A stretch of DNA of 64,000 nucleotides from Euphorbia lathyris (lineage: Eukaryota > Streptophyta > Magnoliopsida > Malpighiales > Euphorbiaceae). Location of the stretch: the NCBI RefSeq assembly GCF_963576675.1, contig NC_088915.1, positions 7,569,001 through 7,633,000 of the forward strand, given 5' to 3'. The translations under genes were made by a program, and so were the position numbers. The notes under the pieces were generated by a model. The model worked only from the letters and a program-made list of their open reading frames with translations, had not been told where the DNA came from and made no database searches. Within the stretch, counting starts at the first letter, position 1. Every line of letters begins with the position of its first letter. Positions 12,129 through 23,452 of the stretch are shown here, piece by piece.

Positions 12129-13644
12129 GAGGTTTCTCAACATGCTTGAAGTTGGAACTATGCGATGGACATGACATGTTGCATAGCCTACACTGAAAGC
12201 TTACCTCCGAGAATTTGGCACACTGAGTTCAGATGTTGGGCATGCTATCTTGATAGGTTTGATCGACATAATCTCATTTGAATTAGGAAATATTTAATTG
12301 ATCTTAAATCACCATCAATCTGCGTTCTTACTAAAATTCAAAACATAAAATTCAATACATATCTTCCTTTTTTATAACAATTAAAGGTTTTGACATAAAT
12401 AAAAATCAAAAGGAATACTGGAACTCAAGAACTCTTGAAGGAAGAAGTGAATTCTACAAAACATGGAAAACAAGAAAGTGGAGAGGAAATGGATGGACTT
12501 CACACCTCCTTTTTATAGGCTTTTAAGTTTAGGAAATCAGAATGAAGGCTTTAGTATCATCATTACATAGGTAAGATGCTCGATAAATCTTAATTAAAGA
12601 TGTTATTTAATGTAAAACAAACATTTTACTTCATGCCCCCTAGTAATGGTAACACACTTTGTGACACGTGACAATGATCTATAGACGGTACATGCTGATT
12701 AAAAAGGACACTGATAATGATTTACGTGCCCTGTCAATAATCCTCCATATATTCACACATCCTCCTCTCAAGTCTACACAAGAAAGTGGGAACCACGCAC
12801 TAGACGTTTCGTTCATCCTAGCTAGTTCTCATTCGGCCTTAACTAGAACTCATACCTCAGAAAAGAACCTTCAATTTTCCAAACAACTACGTTGGCGAAC
12901 TTGGATAGAAGCCCTGAAGAACTTCGACTGATCGGACGAAGACGAACATCCGATAACAAACTAATAAAATAAAACTCCATATGGACCAATGCACACGTTC
13001 GGATCAAAGGCGACAATGGAAGATAACCGCTTCATAGATGTAGACTAATAGGGAAGACATGTCAATTCTAAAGAGTTGTCATTCTGATATGCACGACTTA
13101 CAGTTGGTACATGTCCAATCCCAATGGTCCCACTAAAACATATACTCTCTTCCATAGTTTTACATATGTTTGTAACGCCAACTAGGCATAGAAATTGACA
13201 TATTCCCAAAGTGCCCTCATGCATCTTATAAATAAAACAAGATGATTCGGCAGCTAAGGAACTCATCCCAAAACTTTAGAATTCCCTTATTCCTTATCTC
13301 CATCCTCTCAAACTCTAATAACTTAGACATCAGGATGAGGTCACTGGCCGTCAGCCCCTCCTTAGACTCCTTTTTATCTTATTGCAAAATATTACGGTTA
13401 CAAATCCTACTCTAATAAATTCTTCTCAAGATTTTCCACATCATTTACCATTAATATAAATAATAAAATTATATGTTGCTTGTGAATACGAGACAAAAAT
13501 AATATTAACTCGATTGGATTTACACAATTATGAGAAAAAATAAAGTTGTTTTACTAATTTGAGAATATTTTCTATGGTTACTTTGTTTTAGACCTATTTT
13601 ATTTGTAATTTGTATTTATTACTATTAGATTAATTTCAATACAC
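12129..13644. other. Intergenic DNA with an LTR-like relic
   Basis: No intact gene was found. The part around 12700-13410 looks like a degraded LTR in plus orientation: CTTATAAATAAAAC at about 13226 resembles a TATA box, and TAACTTAGACATCAG follows about 90 bp later, as in the relic at 17380-17860. The terminal dinucleotides and the internal region cannot be identified. The ORF at 12668-12931 has no recognisable domain. Confidence 0.4.
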
Positions 13645-14165
13645 TAAGGGTGTGTTTGTTTCAACTTTTCGGATGAGCTTTTAGCGTTTCATTTAAAACC
13701 GCAGAAAATTTAGCATTTGGTTGGGTTTATATAACCGCCACATTTAGCATTTTCTCTGGAAACTGTAGCGGTTTGGAACTTTTCATAAACAACTATAGTT
13801 ATTTGTTATTGACAAAATTATTCCTCTTATTTCCATAAAATATGTTTATTTCTTTAACATTATTTCTATTTCTATAACATAATTACCGAAAGACCAATGT
13901 TTTGTTGCGTTAAATAAATTTTTTGTTTTTATTTTTTATTTAGATTATTTTTATTAATTTGTGTAGTACAATTTTTTTATTTTATAATTTATTTGATTAA
14001 TTTAAAACATACACATATTAGACATTTTAAATACTAACAACAACTGTTTAATATAATTTTACCGAACATTTATAATTAAACAGCTAACAGCAACAGTAAC
14101 AACAAACAACTTACTATAACCGCAAATAACTAATAGCAGCAACAACAACTATTAGCTAACCTCTG
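13645..14165. mobile_element. hAT-like MITE, copy G1
   Basis: It starts AAGGGTGTGTTTGTTTCAAC and ends in an AACAACAACTATTAGC-type terminus, the common plant non-autonomous hAT pattern. An inverted, split copy of the same element is at 21873-23458, and aligning the two defines its extent. No coding capacity is visible. Confidence 0.6.
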
Positions 14166-14167
14166 AA

Positions 14168-14700
14168 TAGGGATGACAATGGGTACTGTAGCCCCGGGTA
14201 CCCAGCATTATCCGATCCTAATAGGACTACTCATATCCTATATAAAAGGGTATGAGATCAAAACCATTATCCGTTAGGATAATGGAGCGGGTATGGGAGT
14301 AATCCACATGGTACCCGTCACCCGCCATAACTTTTTAATATATTAAAAAATATTATTGTTTTTAGATGTAATATGTGAGATTTGAATCCGTATATTTTGT
14401 TCTTCAACTATATTCAATTTTTAGATTGATGATTTATTAAATTTATGGTTTGTTAAATTTTTAATATTTTTTATTTTATTTATTGATTCTTAACGGGTAA
14501 GAATATCTGCAAGTACCCGCAAATTAAATGGGACGAATATGAGATGCAAAAAGTATACTCGTTAAGATAATGGGACATGTACAAATAATTAGAAAAAAAA
14601 CGAGTAAAAATTTAATATAAAAAACGAGTAAAAAATTAATATTGACGCTATCCATGAATACTCTCCATGTTAGCATCCATACCCGTAAACCAAATAAGCC
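14168..14700. repeat. Dispersed repeat of the 'GGGATGACAATGGGTA' type
   Basis: The segment begins GGGATGACAATGGGTA and carries several GGGTACCC-like and CCCGTAAACC-like words with partial inverted symmetry, a form common in plant non-autonomous DNA elements. Ends and target duplication are not resolved. Confidence 0.35.
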
Positions 14701-15048
14701 TCAAATAACCATATAGAATCTAGACGCAAAACATCACCCGTGTGTACACTTATTGTCACCCCAATCTATTCAGAGGAGTTGTCACTGAATTTGGCGTCAT
14801 GTGTGACGTCGTTTTGTAGTGTCTTTTTGGTTGACTCATGAAATTTCTTCCCGCCTGTTTTTCGTCTTAAAATTAGACATTTTGTGCAATAGAATAGACC
14901 AATAATATATCTCAATCTAACCTAGTAAGCTGGTGGGCCATATCATATCTCAATCTAACCTACTAAACTAAAATCAAAATTCAACTTTCAATATATATTG
15001 GTACACTTTATCAAAAAAAATAAATATATATATATATTGGTACACAGT
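14701..15048. other. Intergenic DNA
   Basis: No gene or defined repeat was recognised. An imperfect direct repeat, TATCTCAATCTAACCTA, occurs near 14909 and 14945, and a short TA microsatellite precedes 15040. Confidence 0.3.
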
Positions 15049-15220
15049 TGCGTTCACATGGACCCTGATGACCACGTAAATTTGACCATTCACCGTTAGA
15101 TCTAGACGAATTAAATATCAGCCTTAAGATGTTTTGAATCTCCACCTTAAGATTTTAATCCGCCTAGATCTAACGGTGAATGACCAAATTTACGTGGTCA
15201 TCAGGGTCCATGTGAATGCA
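15049..15220. mobile_element. Near-perfect 172-bp palindromic MITE
   Basis: Arms of about 65 bp pair with only a few mismatches: GCGTTCACATGGACCCTGA, CACGTAAATTTG and CACCGTTAGATCTAG recur in reverse complement to 15220. The transcript would form a long hairpin, a known kind of small-RNA source. The target duplication is not clear. Confidence 0.7.
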
Positions 15221-15229
15221 GTACAATGA

Positions 15230-15530
15230 CAGTATTACTCACTTAGATCCCGAATAGCCAAATTATTAGATCTAGACTTATTTAATTTAAGCTTTACAAT
15301 AAATTGAATTTTTAGTATAAGATTCTAATAAATCTCAGGATCTAGATAAACGCTACTGTATGCAAGTTGCAACAATAATATTTATATGGACCTTGAATGA
15401 CTAAATGAAATTGACCATTCATTGTTAGATTTACGCTTATTAAATCTAAGCTTTATAATGTTTAGATCTCCATCATAGGATTCTAATAAACCTAAATTTA
15501 ATAGTGACATTCAAGATCCATGTAAGTATT
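15230..15530. mobile_element. Two more degraded copies of the palindromic MITE family
   Basis: About 15230-15365 and 15378-15530 each repeat the GTTAGATCTAGAC...TTAAATC...TTCTAATAAATC...GATCTA scheme of the 15049 element with much more decay. The three related palindromes therefore sit in tandem, and the family also supplied the insert at 7172-7351. Confidence 0.55.
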
Positions 15531-15808
15531 GTTTTGTAAATTTTAGGCTCAAGTTGGGTGACTCTCTGAATTTTCTGAATTTACATGGTACCTCGTTAGC
15601 TCGTTAAACATACTTGGAATCTATATAATTTGACCTATTGATCTCCTGAAATTGTCCAGTATAATGGCACTGTTTGGCAAATAGTTGTTAGCTGATAGCT
15701 TGATTATCTTTTTGGTTAACTGATTTGACTAACTGATTGTGTAAACTTGTTTGGTAAAACTTAACTGATTGCTAATAGCTGTTTGGGTAATGACAAATAA
15801 AGATAGAG

Positions 15809-16070
15809 ATAATGTACCAAAATAGGCCTAAGGTTTTTGGGGAAGTACCAATTTAGGCTCAACATTCAAAATAGCACCAATATAGGCTTAACGTTTGGAA
15901 CATAATATCAATTTAGGCTTAACGTTTACAACATAACATCAATTTAGGAATTACATTAAGCCTAAATTGATATTATGTTGTAAACGTTAAGCTTATATTG
16001 ATATTATTTTGAATGTTGAGCCTAAATTGGTATTTCTCCAAAAACGTTATGCCTATTTTAGTACTTTATC
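15809..16070. mobile_element. Palindromic MITE ('TACCAAAATAGGC' family)
   Basis: The ~260-bp sequence reads TACCAAAATAGGCCTAAGG inward from the left and the reverse complement of the same words from the right, with internal repeats of CAATTTAGGCTTAACG. A degraded relative lies at 23625-23950. Confidence 0.65.
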
Positions 16071-16112
16071 CCATAAAGATATGATAAAACATTTATTTGA
16101 TGCTAAATAGTA

Positions 16113-16336
16113 CTACCTCCGTTTCATATTACATGTCATTTTATATGATCAGTACATGTTAAGTTTTTTTTTTCTACTATTAAACGCGGGTTTACAGAAA
16201 TTAATTAGAATAATGAACTTATTATAGAATAAATAAATATTGGAATCAATAAATAAAGGGCAACAATATCTTTTTTGCAATATCCTTAATTTCTATATAA
16301 TTCTCTAAAAAGACATGTAATATAAAATGGAGGGAG
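16113..16336. mobile_element. Stowaway-like MITE
   Basis: The termini are CTACCTCCGTTTCATATTAC and its near reverse complement ending ATGGAGGGAG, with TA on both sides (16111-16112, 16337-16338). It is of the same general type as the elements at 5500 and 27651. Confidence 0.8.
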
Positions 16337-16486
16337 TAATAATTAAGGGTAAAAATATCATTAAAAAGATATGGAGTAATAAGCTAATTGAAAAAAAAAA
16401 TCCTAAAATGAACATTTTTCAAAATTAGTTTTTTTTGGACAAAATAAGCTTTTTTAAATCTTTTTTCATCAAACATTGTTACTAGA

Positions 16487-17379
16487 GATTTGTCCAGTCA
16501 AAATTTCTAAAATGGTTCAAATCTCTAATTTTATTCCAAAAAACTATGTACCAAATATGATCAATATATTCATCACCTCCACTTATATTGTTCGGTTTGT
16601 CAAAATCCACACTTATTTTGTGACGTGGACATAAAAAAATTAATCATTTTACGAGAAAACTAAAAAACTAAACGAAAGTGTAAATTCAGAAAGTCAATCT
16701 AGCTGTCTTTTAGCCAAGTTGGAAATGCTTTTGGTGTATTAAACCTAAATTTTAAATGTGCCAAATACAAAACATCTATTATGACGAGCTAAATTACTGC
16801 TTTTTAGTTAGGATATCCCGCAATAATGAGTCACAATATTCACATTTCAATTAACTTTTTGTATTAACCAACTCAACGACCCTTACCATTTTTATTTTAT
16901 TTTTTAACTTTGCCGACCAACATTTTAGCATAGCACGTCTTTCACATGTTGCTAAATGTTTTTAGGAGAATTTCTACCTACATACGCGCATTTTATTTAT
17001 CTGTCATTTTTTACGCGTTTAGCTATGATTGTTGAATAATTGTATTATGCAATTATATATTTTGAAAAGAACTCAATTGAATACGAATCGATAGGGTTAA
17101 CGAGTCGCACCGATACCAAACCTAGACAGGATTGATATTGGCTCGTTAATATCTTAAGTCGAGTCCTTTCAAACTGAGTCGAGCTTGACCGAGTTTTAAC
17201 CGAACCAAGCTATCATTGAGCTTTAACCAAACTCATCATACAAGCATATAATAAGTAATATAAAAAACAATAAATAACATCTCTATAATATAGTCCACAT
17301 AAATTTAAAAGATGAAAAAAATCACATATCATTGACGAATTTCAAAAAATAGTAGCTGAGACGATGATAAATAAATGAG
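16487..17379. other. Intergenic DNA
   Basis: No gene was recognised. The part 17085-17235 repeats GAGTCG/GAGCTTG words similar to the 75-bp tandem repeat at 18242-18728 but without regular periodicity, so it may be a diverged outlier of that repeat. Confidence 0.35.
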
Positions 17380-17860
17380 CCAGAAAGAAATACTTAAGCG
17401 GCAGTTTAAGGTCTAAATCCAAGATTTGGACCTAAGTTGATCAAGCTCGTAAAGAATTAAGAGTGAAGAGACTCGGTAGCGAAGGAAGTTTCTTTGGAGC
17501 TGTCTAAGTGGACACTTGGACCAATAGCTATTCCGGATCCCAAAGGCATGCTCTCAGCTCCCCCTTAATGCGGAGCAAGAGGAAATGTAGGGTCTGAACC
17601 CAATAGAGAGCTGTCGCGTATAAAGATACACAAACTCTGTGTAAGTAATTAAATTGACTATAAATATCTTGGGAATCAAAGTCACAGGTACGTAATTCAT
17701 AATATTATCTCTCCTATTCGACTGTTTTCAAGTATATTTCGTACTTACTTAAGTACTATTCTAACTTAGACATCAGAAAGGGTTCGCTGGAACTTCAACC
17801 CCTTTTCTGACTATTTACTGTTATCTCAAGTCACGGGAGACAGTTAAGAGGCTGAATTCA
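17380..17860 (+). mobile_element. LTR-like relic
   Basis: A TATA-like CTATAAATATC near 17657 is followed about 115 bp downstream by TAACTTAGACATCAG, the same arrangement as near 13226-13330. Plant gypsy LTRs often show a similar R/U5 phrase. No LTR ends, primer site or coding region could be tied to it. Confidence 0.4.
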
Positions 17861-18241
17861 ATAAGGAAGATATCAGTAGCTATTATGTGGCCGGAGAAGA
17901 CAAGCTCACAAATCACATATGATCTTGTTGTTAGCGTGATTGCATATGAACGATAATTGTCTTTTAATGTGGATTAGAGAGAGAATTTGGTGATTGAGAA
18001 ACTAATTAGTATTTAGCGTTTATATTTTTTACTTTGAATTCCTAATTTTCCAGACTAGCTAAATTACTAGAGAATCTGTTAAGTGTTTTTTTTTTTTTTA
18101 CAAAAGTCACGAGTTGTGACTAGTTAAGAATTAGAGTAAACTAATTACTTATTTTCATTTTTTTTCTCATGGTCATTAATTATTTTATTTTGAATTAAAG
18201 ATTAATAAATAAATATAGTAATTAAAAGATAATTGAACCTA
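17861..18241. other. Intergenic DNA
   Basis: AT-rich sequence without a recognisable gene or repeat, ending where the 75-bp tandem repeat starts. Confidence 0.3.
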
Positions 18242-18728
18242 TTCGCGAGCTTTTGAGCCGAACGTAATGAAGCTTGGGTTCAGGTTCGTTAATACTCGAG
18301 CCGATTTTGAACTTGATCCGAGCCATATCGAGCCAAACCTAATGAAGCTCGAGTTCAAGCCCATTAATGCTCGAGCCGATTTTGAACTCGATCCGAGCCG
18401 TATCGAGCCGAACTTAATAAAGCTCGGGTTCAGGCTCGTTAATGCTCGAGCCAATTTTGAACTCGATCCGAGCCGTATCAAGCCGAGCCTAATGAAGCTC
18501 GGGTTCAAGCTCGTTAATGCTCGAGCCGATTTTGAACTCGATCTGAGCATTATCGAGCCGAGCCTAATGAAGCTCGGGTTCAGGCTCGTTAATGCTCGAG
18601 CTGATTTTGAACTCGAACCGAGCCGTATCAAGTCAAACCTAATAAAACTCGGGTTCAGGCTCATTAATGCTCAAACCGATTTCGATCCGAACCGTATCGA
18701 GCCGAACTTTAACTAAACCGAACTCAAA
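18242..18728. repeat. 75-bp tandem repeat, about 6.5 copies
   Basis: The word AATGAAGCTC (or close variants) recurs at 18266, 18341, 18416, 18491, 18566 and 18641, exactly 75 bp apart. The last copy is truncated. Each unit carries several CTCGAG/GAGCCG words and is partly self-complementary. Since 75 is divisible by three and the unit lacks stops in some frames, open frames of ~140 codons with a 25-residue period exist on both strands. These are by-products of the repeat rather than genes. Confidence 0.9.
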
Positions 18729-19065
18729 ATATTTGCGAACTACCCTGACTCATTAAAACCCTGACTCATTAAAACCCCTACCAACAACTAACAATAATAG
18801 TAAACAATAAATCAAACAGACTTAAAAAAAAGAGTCAAGAAATGACACTGATAAACTTCATCTTCTCCAATTTTTATACATTTTCAAGTATATTACAGTT
18901 GGAATTTCCAACACAATTAAGTAAAATTTGACCTTAACCATCAAATCTAATCCTTATCTATCTATTTCTTCATCTGTATCAGGGGCAAACGCAGGATAAA
19001 GTTACAGAAAGGCCGGGCCGGCTGGAGATTTTGACGGGTCCCTCCGGTCCGCCCCCGTGTATCAT
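18729..19065. other. Intergenic DNA and 3' region of transporter copy 2
   Basis: A 16-bp direct repeat (CCTGACTCATTAAAAC) occurs twice near 18742-18777. The part next to the gene would hold its 3' untranslated region on the minus strand. A GC-rich patch at about 19006-19055 stands out in AT-rich surroundings without explanation. Confidence 0.35.
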
Positions 19066-20448
19066 TCATTCTTCAAAAACTTCACCACTGCTATACTTAA
19101 ACACCTCTTTTGATTTACAAAACCTCATCAGAAAATACCATCCAATAGCTCCAATAGTCATCAAACCACTAACCAGATAAACAATCTTTGTAGCAATAAC
19201 CATAATCAGAACCAAAAAACAAGATGGAATCAGACACATAATCACCAATCCAGGCAGCTTCATAGGCACTTTATAAGGCCTCTTCAATTCAGGCAATTTC
19301 CTTCTCAACCAAATAAAAGATGAAAACTCCAACAACATTCCCAAACTATACAAGAAGTTAGCTGATGAGATTATGTCAGTAAAATCCATGTATGAGACCC
19401 CAATTGTGATCAATGTAGAAATAAGTATCCCAAACCATGGAGTATTGAACCATTTTGATCTAACCCCAAAGAATTTAGGGACTAACCCTAAATCAGCCAT
19501 GCCAATTACCTGATAAGCACTGCTGCTCAATTGAGCTTCAAATAGACCTATTGCAGATAAAACAGCCCCAATTTCAATCCAATATTTGAGCCATTTTCCT
19601 GCAATGATTTCAGCTGCTGTGGCATGAAATCCTGAGTCCCAGTCATTCTGATCAACTGAAACAGCACCAATTACAGCAAATAGAGGGATTAAGTAAGACA
19701 CACAAGTGAAAATTACAGCACAAAATAGAGCTTTTGGGAATGTTTTTCTAGGGTTTTCTACTTCTCCTGCTAAAGTACTAACATTATCCCAGAAATTCAA
19801 GTTCCAGAATAGGGTATTGAAGAATAATGTCCAATCCTTTTTCACATCTTTTTGCCCTAAATTGACCCATCTATGAGGTTTAATTTTAGGGATTGCAATT
19901 ACAGACATGATTATGAAAGGGGAAAGTGAAATTACACCTAGAAAAACAGCAAAATAACCCACAACAGCTAACCCAGTAAAATTCAGAAACGAAAGAACCA
20001 AAGTTGAGATTAACAGAGCAATTTTTCTCTGCCAACCAGAGCCAAAAACAGGAAAAACTTTCTCCAAATACTCAATACAAAGAACAGGAAACGCAGCAAT
20101 GTTTATAACCCCACTGAGGAATTTCCACGAACCCATTAAAGACCCACAAAACGGGCCAAAAGCACGATCAGCCCAGATAACAAAACCGCCGTCGCCGGGA
20201 TAAGCAGTAGAAAGTTCAGCAGTAATAAGAGCTTCAGGAACACTCCATATGAACGGAAAAATTAGGAATCCAAGAAGAGCATAGAGAGGTCCTGCTGCTT
20301 TAACAGCGGGTTCTTCTCCATAAGGACCACCTGCAACTTCGAAATAAATGAGGAATATGAGTGGGATTAGAGTGAGTTTTTTGGGGATTTTTGCGGCGGT
20401 GGTGGCGGTGACAGGGAGGTGTTGATTTTGGATTGGTGAAGTATGCAT
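19066..20448 (-). CDS. Polyamine/amino-acid transporter, PUT/LAT family (At3g13620-like)
   Basis: This is an intact intronless 460-codon gene. The protein belongs to the APC superfamily, plant PUT/LAT branch, whose studied members import polyamines (and paraquat) by proton-coupled transport. The signature GGPYGEE lies at residues 40-46, followed by [20 protein letters not shown] and [13 protein letters not shown]. About a dozen hydrophobic segments and the [20 protein letters not shown] stretch fit the family, and the length is normal or slightly short. The ATG at 20448 is chosen because it gives the usual short hydrophilic N-terminus before the first helix. It is the paralogue of the frameshifted copy at 3922-5312 in the same orientation. 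The membrane in which it acts cannot be read from sequence. Confidence 0.93.
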   Translation of the reverse strand: MHTSPIQNQHLPVTATTAAKIPKKLTLIPLIFLIYFEVAGGPYGEEPAVKAAGPLYALLGFLIFPFIWSVPEALITAELSTAYPGDGGFVIWADRAFGPFCGSLMGSWKFLSGVINIAAFPVLCIEYLEKVFPVFGSGWQRKIALLISTLVLSFLNFTGLAVVGYFAVFLGVISLSPFIIMSVIAIPKIKPHRWVNLGQKDVKKDWTLFFNTLFWNLNFWDNVSTLAGEVENPRKTFPKALFCAVIFTCVSYLIPLFAVIGAVSVDQNDWDSGFHATAAEIIAGKWLKYWIEIGAVLSAIGLFEAQLSSSAYQVIGMADLGLVPKFFGVRSKWFNTPWFGILISTLITIGVSYMDFTDIISSANFLYSLGMLLEFSSFIWLRRKLPELKRPYKVPMKLPGLVIMCLIPSCFLVLIMVIATKIVYLVSGLMTIGAIGWYFLMRFCKSKEVFKYSSGEVFEE

Positions 20449-20640
20449 AGTGGGGTTCTTGATTTTGCGGCGAATTTGGGTTGAAATTGAGTTTTTTTAT
20501 TAAGAGAAGAGAGGAGTAACGGAGAAGGATTGGAAATTTGGGGGTTGTTATTTATTCATGGCGAATCAAAGAGAAGATGGTCAAATCTAGATAGAAGTTG
20601 TAATGGAGAAGGAGACTTCCGACACTTTGCTGCAATTTCA
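20449..20640 (-). promoter_or_regulatory. Putative promoter and 5' leader of transporter copy 2
   Basis: On the minus strand a pyrimidine-rich leader (CTTCTCCGTTACTCCTCTC) precedes the ATG, and GAATAAATAAC at about 20549-20560 could be a TATA-like element ~100 bp upstream of the start. This is compositional evidence only. Confidence 0.3.
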
Positions 20641-20732
20641 AGCGTATGATTATCAAATTAGAAATATACGCATGTTTTTTTTTTTTAAATAATTTATTAG
20701 GATTTACATTTGGAATAAGGTGCCCGAAAAAA

Positions 20733-21304
20733 GGTTAAGGTGCAAAAATACCCCTAACGTTTTGGGTCAGGAGCAATTTTACCTCATAACGTTTAAAATG
20801 GTGTAATTTTATCGCTAATGTTGGAAGCCAAGAGCAATTTTTCCCCTAACGTTAATAAATTGGGTCAATTTGAGAAATAATTCATCAAACTGTCTTCTCG
20901 GTCATGAATCTTGTTATCTACACTTTATACGTGTGTCATTTTATCAGTAACAAATCACAAACATTCATTGGGATGTGAAAAAAATATACTGTCTTATTGT
21001 ACGGATTAGACAAAAAAAATTCAAAAAATCCACTGAATTTATAAATATTAGTCTCAAATTCTATTATTAAATTATAAAAAACATGAAATTCTTTTTTTAG
21101 AACAAATTATTATGCAATTGGTGTAGAATAATGAACAAAAATATATGTGTTTTATAATAGTGCCTGAAATTGACTCAATTTATCAACGTTAGGGGTAAAA
21201 TTGATATTGACTTCCAACATTAGGGTTAAAATTGTACAATTTTAGACGTTAATGGTAAAATTGCTCCTGATCCACACGTTAGAGGTATTTTTGCACCTTA
21301 ATCC
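20733..21304. mobile_element. Palindromic MITE, family P2, copy a
   Basis: GGTTAAGGTGCAAAAATACC at the left pairs with GGTATTTTTGCACCTTAATCC at the right. Further inward, ACGTTAAAAT/AACATTAGGG words also pair. The ~570-bp element is non-coding. Two further copies occur at 22057-23112 and 23453-23615. Confidence 0.75.
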
Positions 21305-21313
21305 AAAAAAAAA

Positions 21314-21833
21314 CTTAATACATCATTTTCCCCTAAACTTATCTAAAATGGTTGATTGGTCTCCTGAACTTTTAAATATATCGATAGCTTCCTGAACTTG
21401 CATAAAATATTCAGTTAGCCTCCAGAACTTGCTTAAAATGTAATCAATTAATCACTCGGTTGTAAAAAAATAAGTTAAATGAGTAAGATACGTTGCACGC
21501 ATCTTAAAAAAGTAAAACGACCAAGATTGGGGTATGCGATTATAATATTAGAGAAAAAAATATTTTATAGTTGAATAAGTAAGAAATTCTTTTTTAAACA
21601 TGTTTTAATCTATTTTGTGAAGTATGTAATAACATTCTAAGGCACGTGTAACATATCTTACGCATTTGACTTACTTTTTTACAACCGAATGATTAATTGA
21701 TTACATTTTACGTAAGTTCAGGGGGGCTAACAGAACATTTTATGCAAATTCAAAAGGCTATCGAGACACTTTGAAAGTTCGGGGGGCCAATCAACCATTT
21801 TGGACAAGTTCAGAGGGTAAATAATGTATTAAG
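21314..21833. mobile_element. Palindromic MITE, family P1, copy a
   Basis: It starts CTTAATACATCATTTTCCCC and ends AATAATGTATTAAG, with a long inverted symmetry including TGGTTGATTGG and CCAATCAACCA. About 520 bp. Related copies lie at 24487-24855 and 28577-29072. Confidence 0.8.
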
Positions 21834-22220
21834 CCAAAAAAATTTTCTTACAACCAATAGTAATTTTATTCTTAGGATCTGTTTGGTTCAGCTGTTATCT
21901 AATAGTTGTTCAGTTGCTGTTAACTGTTTGCAGTTGCAGTAAATTGTTAGTTGTTGCTGTTAGTGGTTCGTTATTAGTTGTTTAATTATTAGTGTTTGGT
22001 AAAATTAAATTGAACTGTTACTGTTCGGATTTAAAATGTCTAATATAAAAAAATTATATGTTTGTGATATTTTCTAATGGTGATAAAATGATGCACATGT
22101 GAAGTGTAGATGACAATATTCATGACCAAGAAGACAGTTTGATAAATTATTTCTCAAATTGACCCAACTTGTCAATGTTAGAGGTAAAATTGCTCTTGAC
22201 TGCCAACATTAAGGGATATA

Positions 22221-23034
22221 CAGTAAACCTCTATAAATTAATAATGTTGGGACCATGAAATTTTATTAATTTGAGAGTTATTAATTAATCGATAAATTAA
22301 TAATTATTAATTTATAGAGTGATTTGAATTTTTTTTTAAAATAAATTTTAAATTACTAATTTAGATAAAGTTTTTGTCTAAAATCAAATGAACAAATAAA
22401 ATTAAATGTGTCACATCGAATTTAGAGGAAACAACCACTGAAGACATTTATGAACTCTAGGGAATGATTGGTCAGTTTGGTTACCGCAATCCAATGGATT
22501 TCAATCAAATATTGGATTATCTAGGTGAAAACAATGAATGCTCACAAGTCCGAAGTTTAGAAGAAACTGTGTCGAGCGTTATGTAAAATTCAATTGAGGA
22601 TGAAGCTGAAGATGATTCGGTACCTTTGAAATCAGTCACAAGAAAGAAAACAATTACAGCATCATCCACTTTTTACAATTTTTTGTTACAGTTTGACAAG
22701 GATACACCGGAACTTTTGAATGCACTGAGAATAGTTAAAGATGAAATTCAACTAGATTTAAATTTCAAGAAAAAACAAAATACTGTAGATTCATATTTTG
22801 CTAAATTATCCTAAGTACATATATCTATATATATTTCACATATATATTTGAGAAATTATTAATTTATAGAGGTAATAATACAATGTATTTATAAAGGTTG
22901 TTCCAGAAAATTATTATCTTTTTAATTTATTAAAATTGATCATTTTTTGAACTGGTCCAAGTCGGGACCAGAATAAATTATTATTTTAAAGAGTTTATTA
23001 ATTTATCGAGTATTAATTTATAGAGGTTTTACTG
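22221..23034 (+). mobile_element. Pogo-like (Tc1/mariner) element, 814 bp
   Basis: The termini CAGTAAACCTCTATAAATTA and TTTATAGAGGTTTTACTG are inverted repeats, and TA lies on both sides (22219-22220, 23035-23036), as expected for Tc1/mariner/pogo insertion. The interior keeps only the end of a transposase gene, so it is an internally deleted, non-autonomous copy. The insertion site is exact because the surrounding P2 element resumes directly after the second TA. Confidence 0.85.
22425..22814 (+). pseudogene. C-terminal remnant of a pogo/Tigger-like transposase
   Basis: One frame reads through FGYRNPMDFNQILDYLGENN, an acidic stretch (EDEAEDDS) and ends KKKQNTVDSYFAKLS, a pattern I associate with C-termini of plant Tigger/pogo transposases. 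Two in-frame stops (near 22458 and 22583) break it. The DNA-binding and DDE catalytic domains are absent. Confidence 0.65.
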
Positions 23035-23452
23035 TAATTGCATCATTTTAGATGTTAAGGGTAAAATTGCTTTTAGCTATAAACGTTATGGGTTTTTTTT
23101 GCACCTTATCCTATTATAAATTTAAAAATGTGTTACACAAATTAATAAAAATAATCTATAAAAAAAAATATTGGACGCAACAAAACTTTGTTCTTCCCGT
23201 AATTATGTTGTAGAAATATAAATAATGTTAAAGAAGAAACATATTTTGTGAAAATAAGAAGGATAATTTTGTAAATAACAGCGGTTTATGATAAGCTCCA
23301 ATTATGAGCTTTTCGTGAAAAGTTCAAAAACGCTGCAATTTTTCGAGAAAATGTTAAGCGATGCGGTTATATAAACCTAACCAAACGCAATATTTCCTAC
23401 GGTTTGGAGTGAAACGTTAAACGCTCTTCCGAAAAACTAAAACAAACACCCC

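Larger units (their letters stand above)
15662..16486. mobile_element. hAT-like MITE carrying two nested MITEs
   Basis: The left part (CACTGTTTGGCAAATAG, GTTAGCTGATAGC) and the right part (AATAAGCTAATTG, GGACAAAATAAGC, CATCAAACATTG) are the two halves of a common plant hAT-type MITE. They are separated by a palindromic element (15809-16070) and a Stowaway-like element (16113-16336). The outer target duplication was not resolved. Confidence 0.45.
22057..23112. mobile_element. Palindromic MITE, family P2, copy b (half element, interrupted)
   Basis: ATTCATGACCAAGAAGACAG and AATTATTTCTCAAATTGACC match the reverse complement of copy a, and its outer end GCACCTTATCC is at 23112. One half is missing on the left. 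It is interrupted after 22218 by the pogo-like element. Confidence 0.65.

Noticed and set aside
12668..12931. 87-codon plus-strand ORF
   Set aside because: It lies in a probable LTR relic, shows no domain, and has no flanking gene signals.
18239..18716. Overlapping ORFs of ~140-149 codons on both strands with a 25-residue repeat
   Set aside because: They follow from a stop-free 75-bp tandem repeat. Having them on both strands over the same DNA with no other protein features argues against genes.
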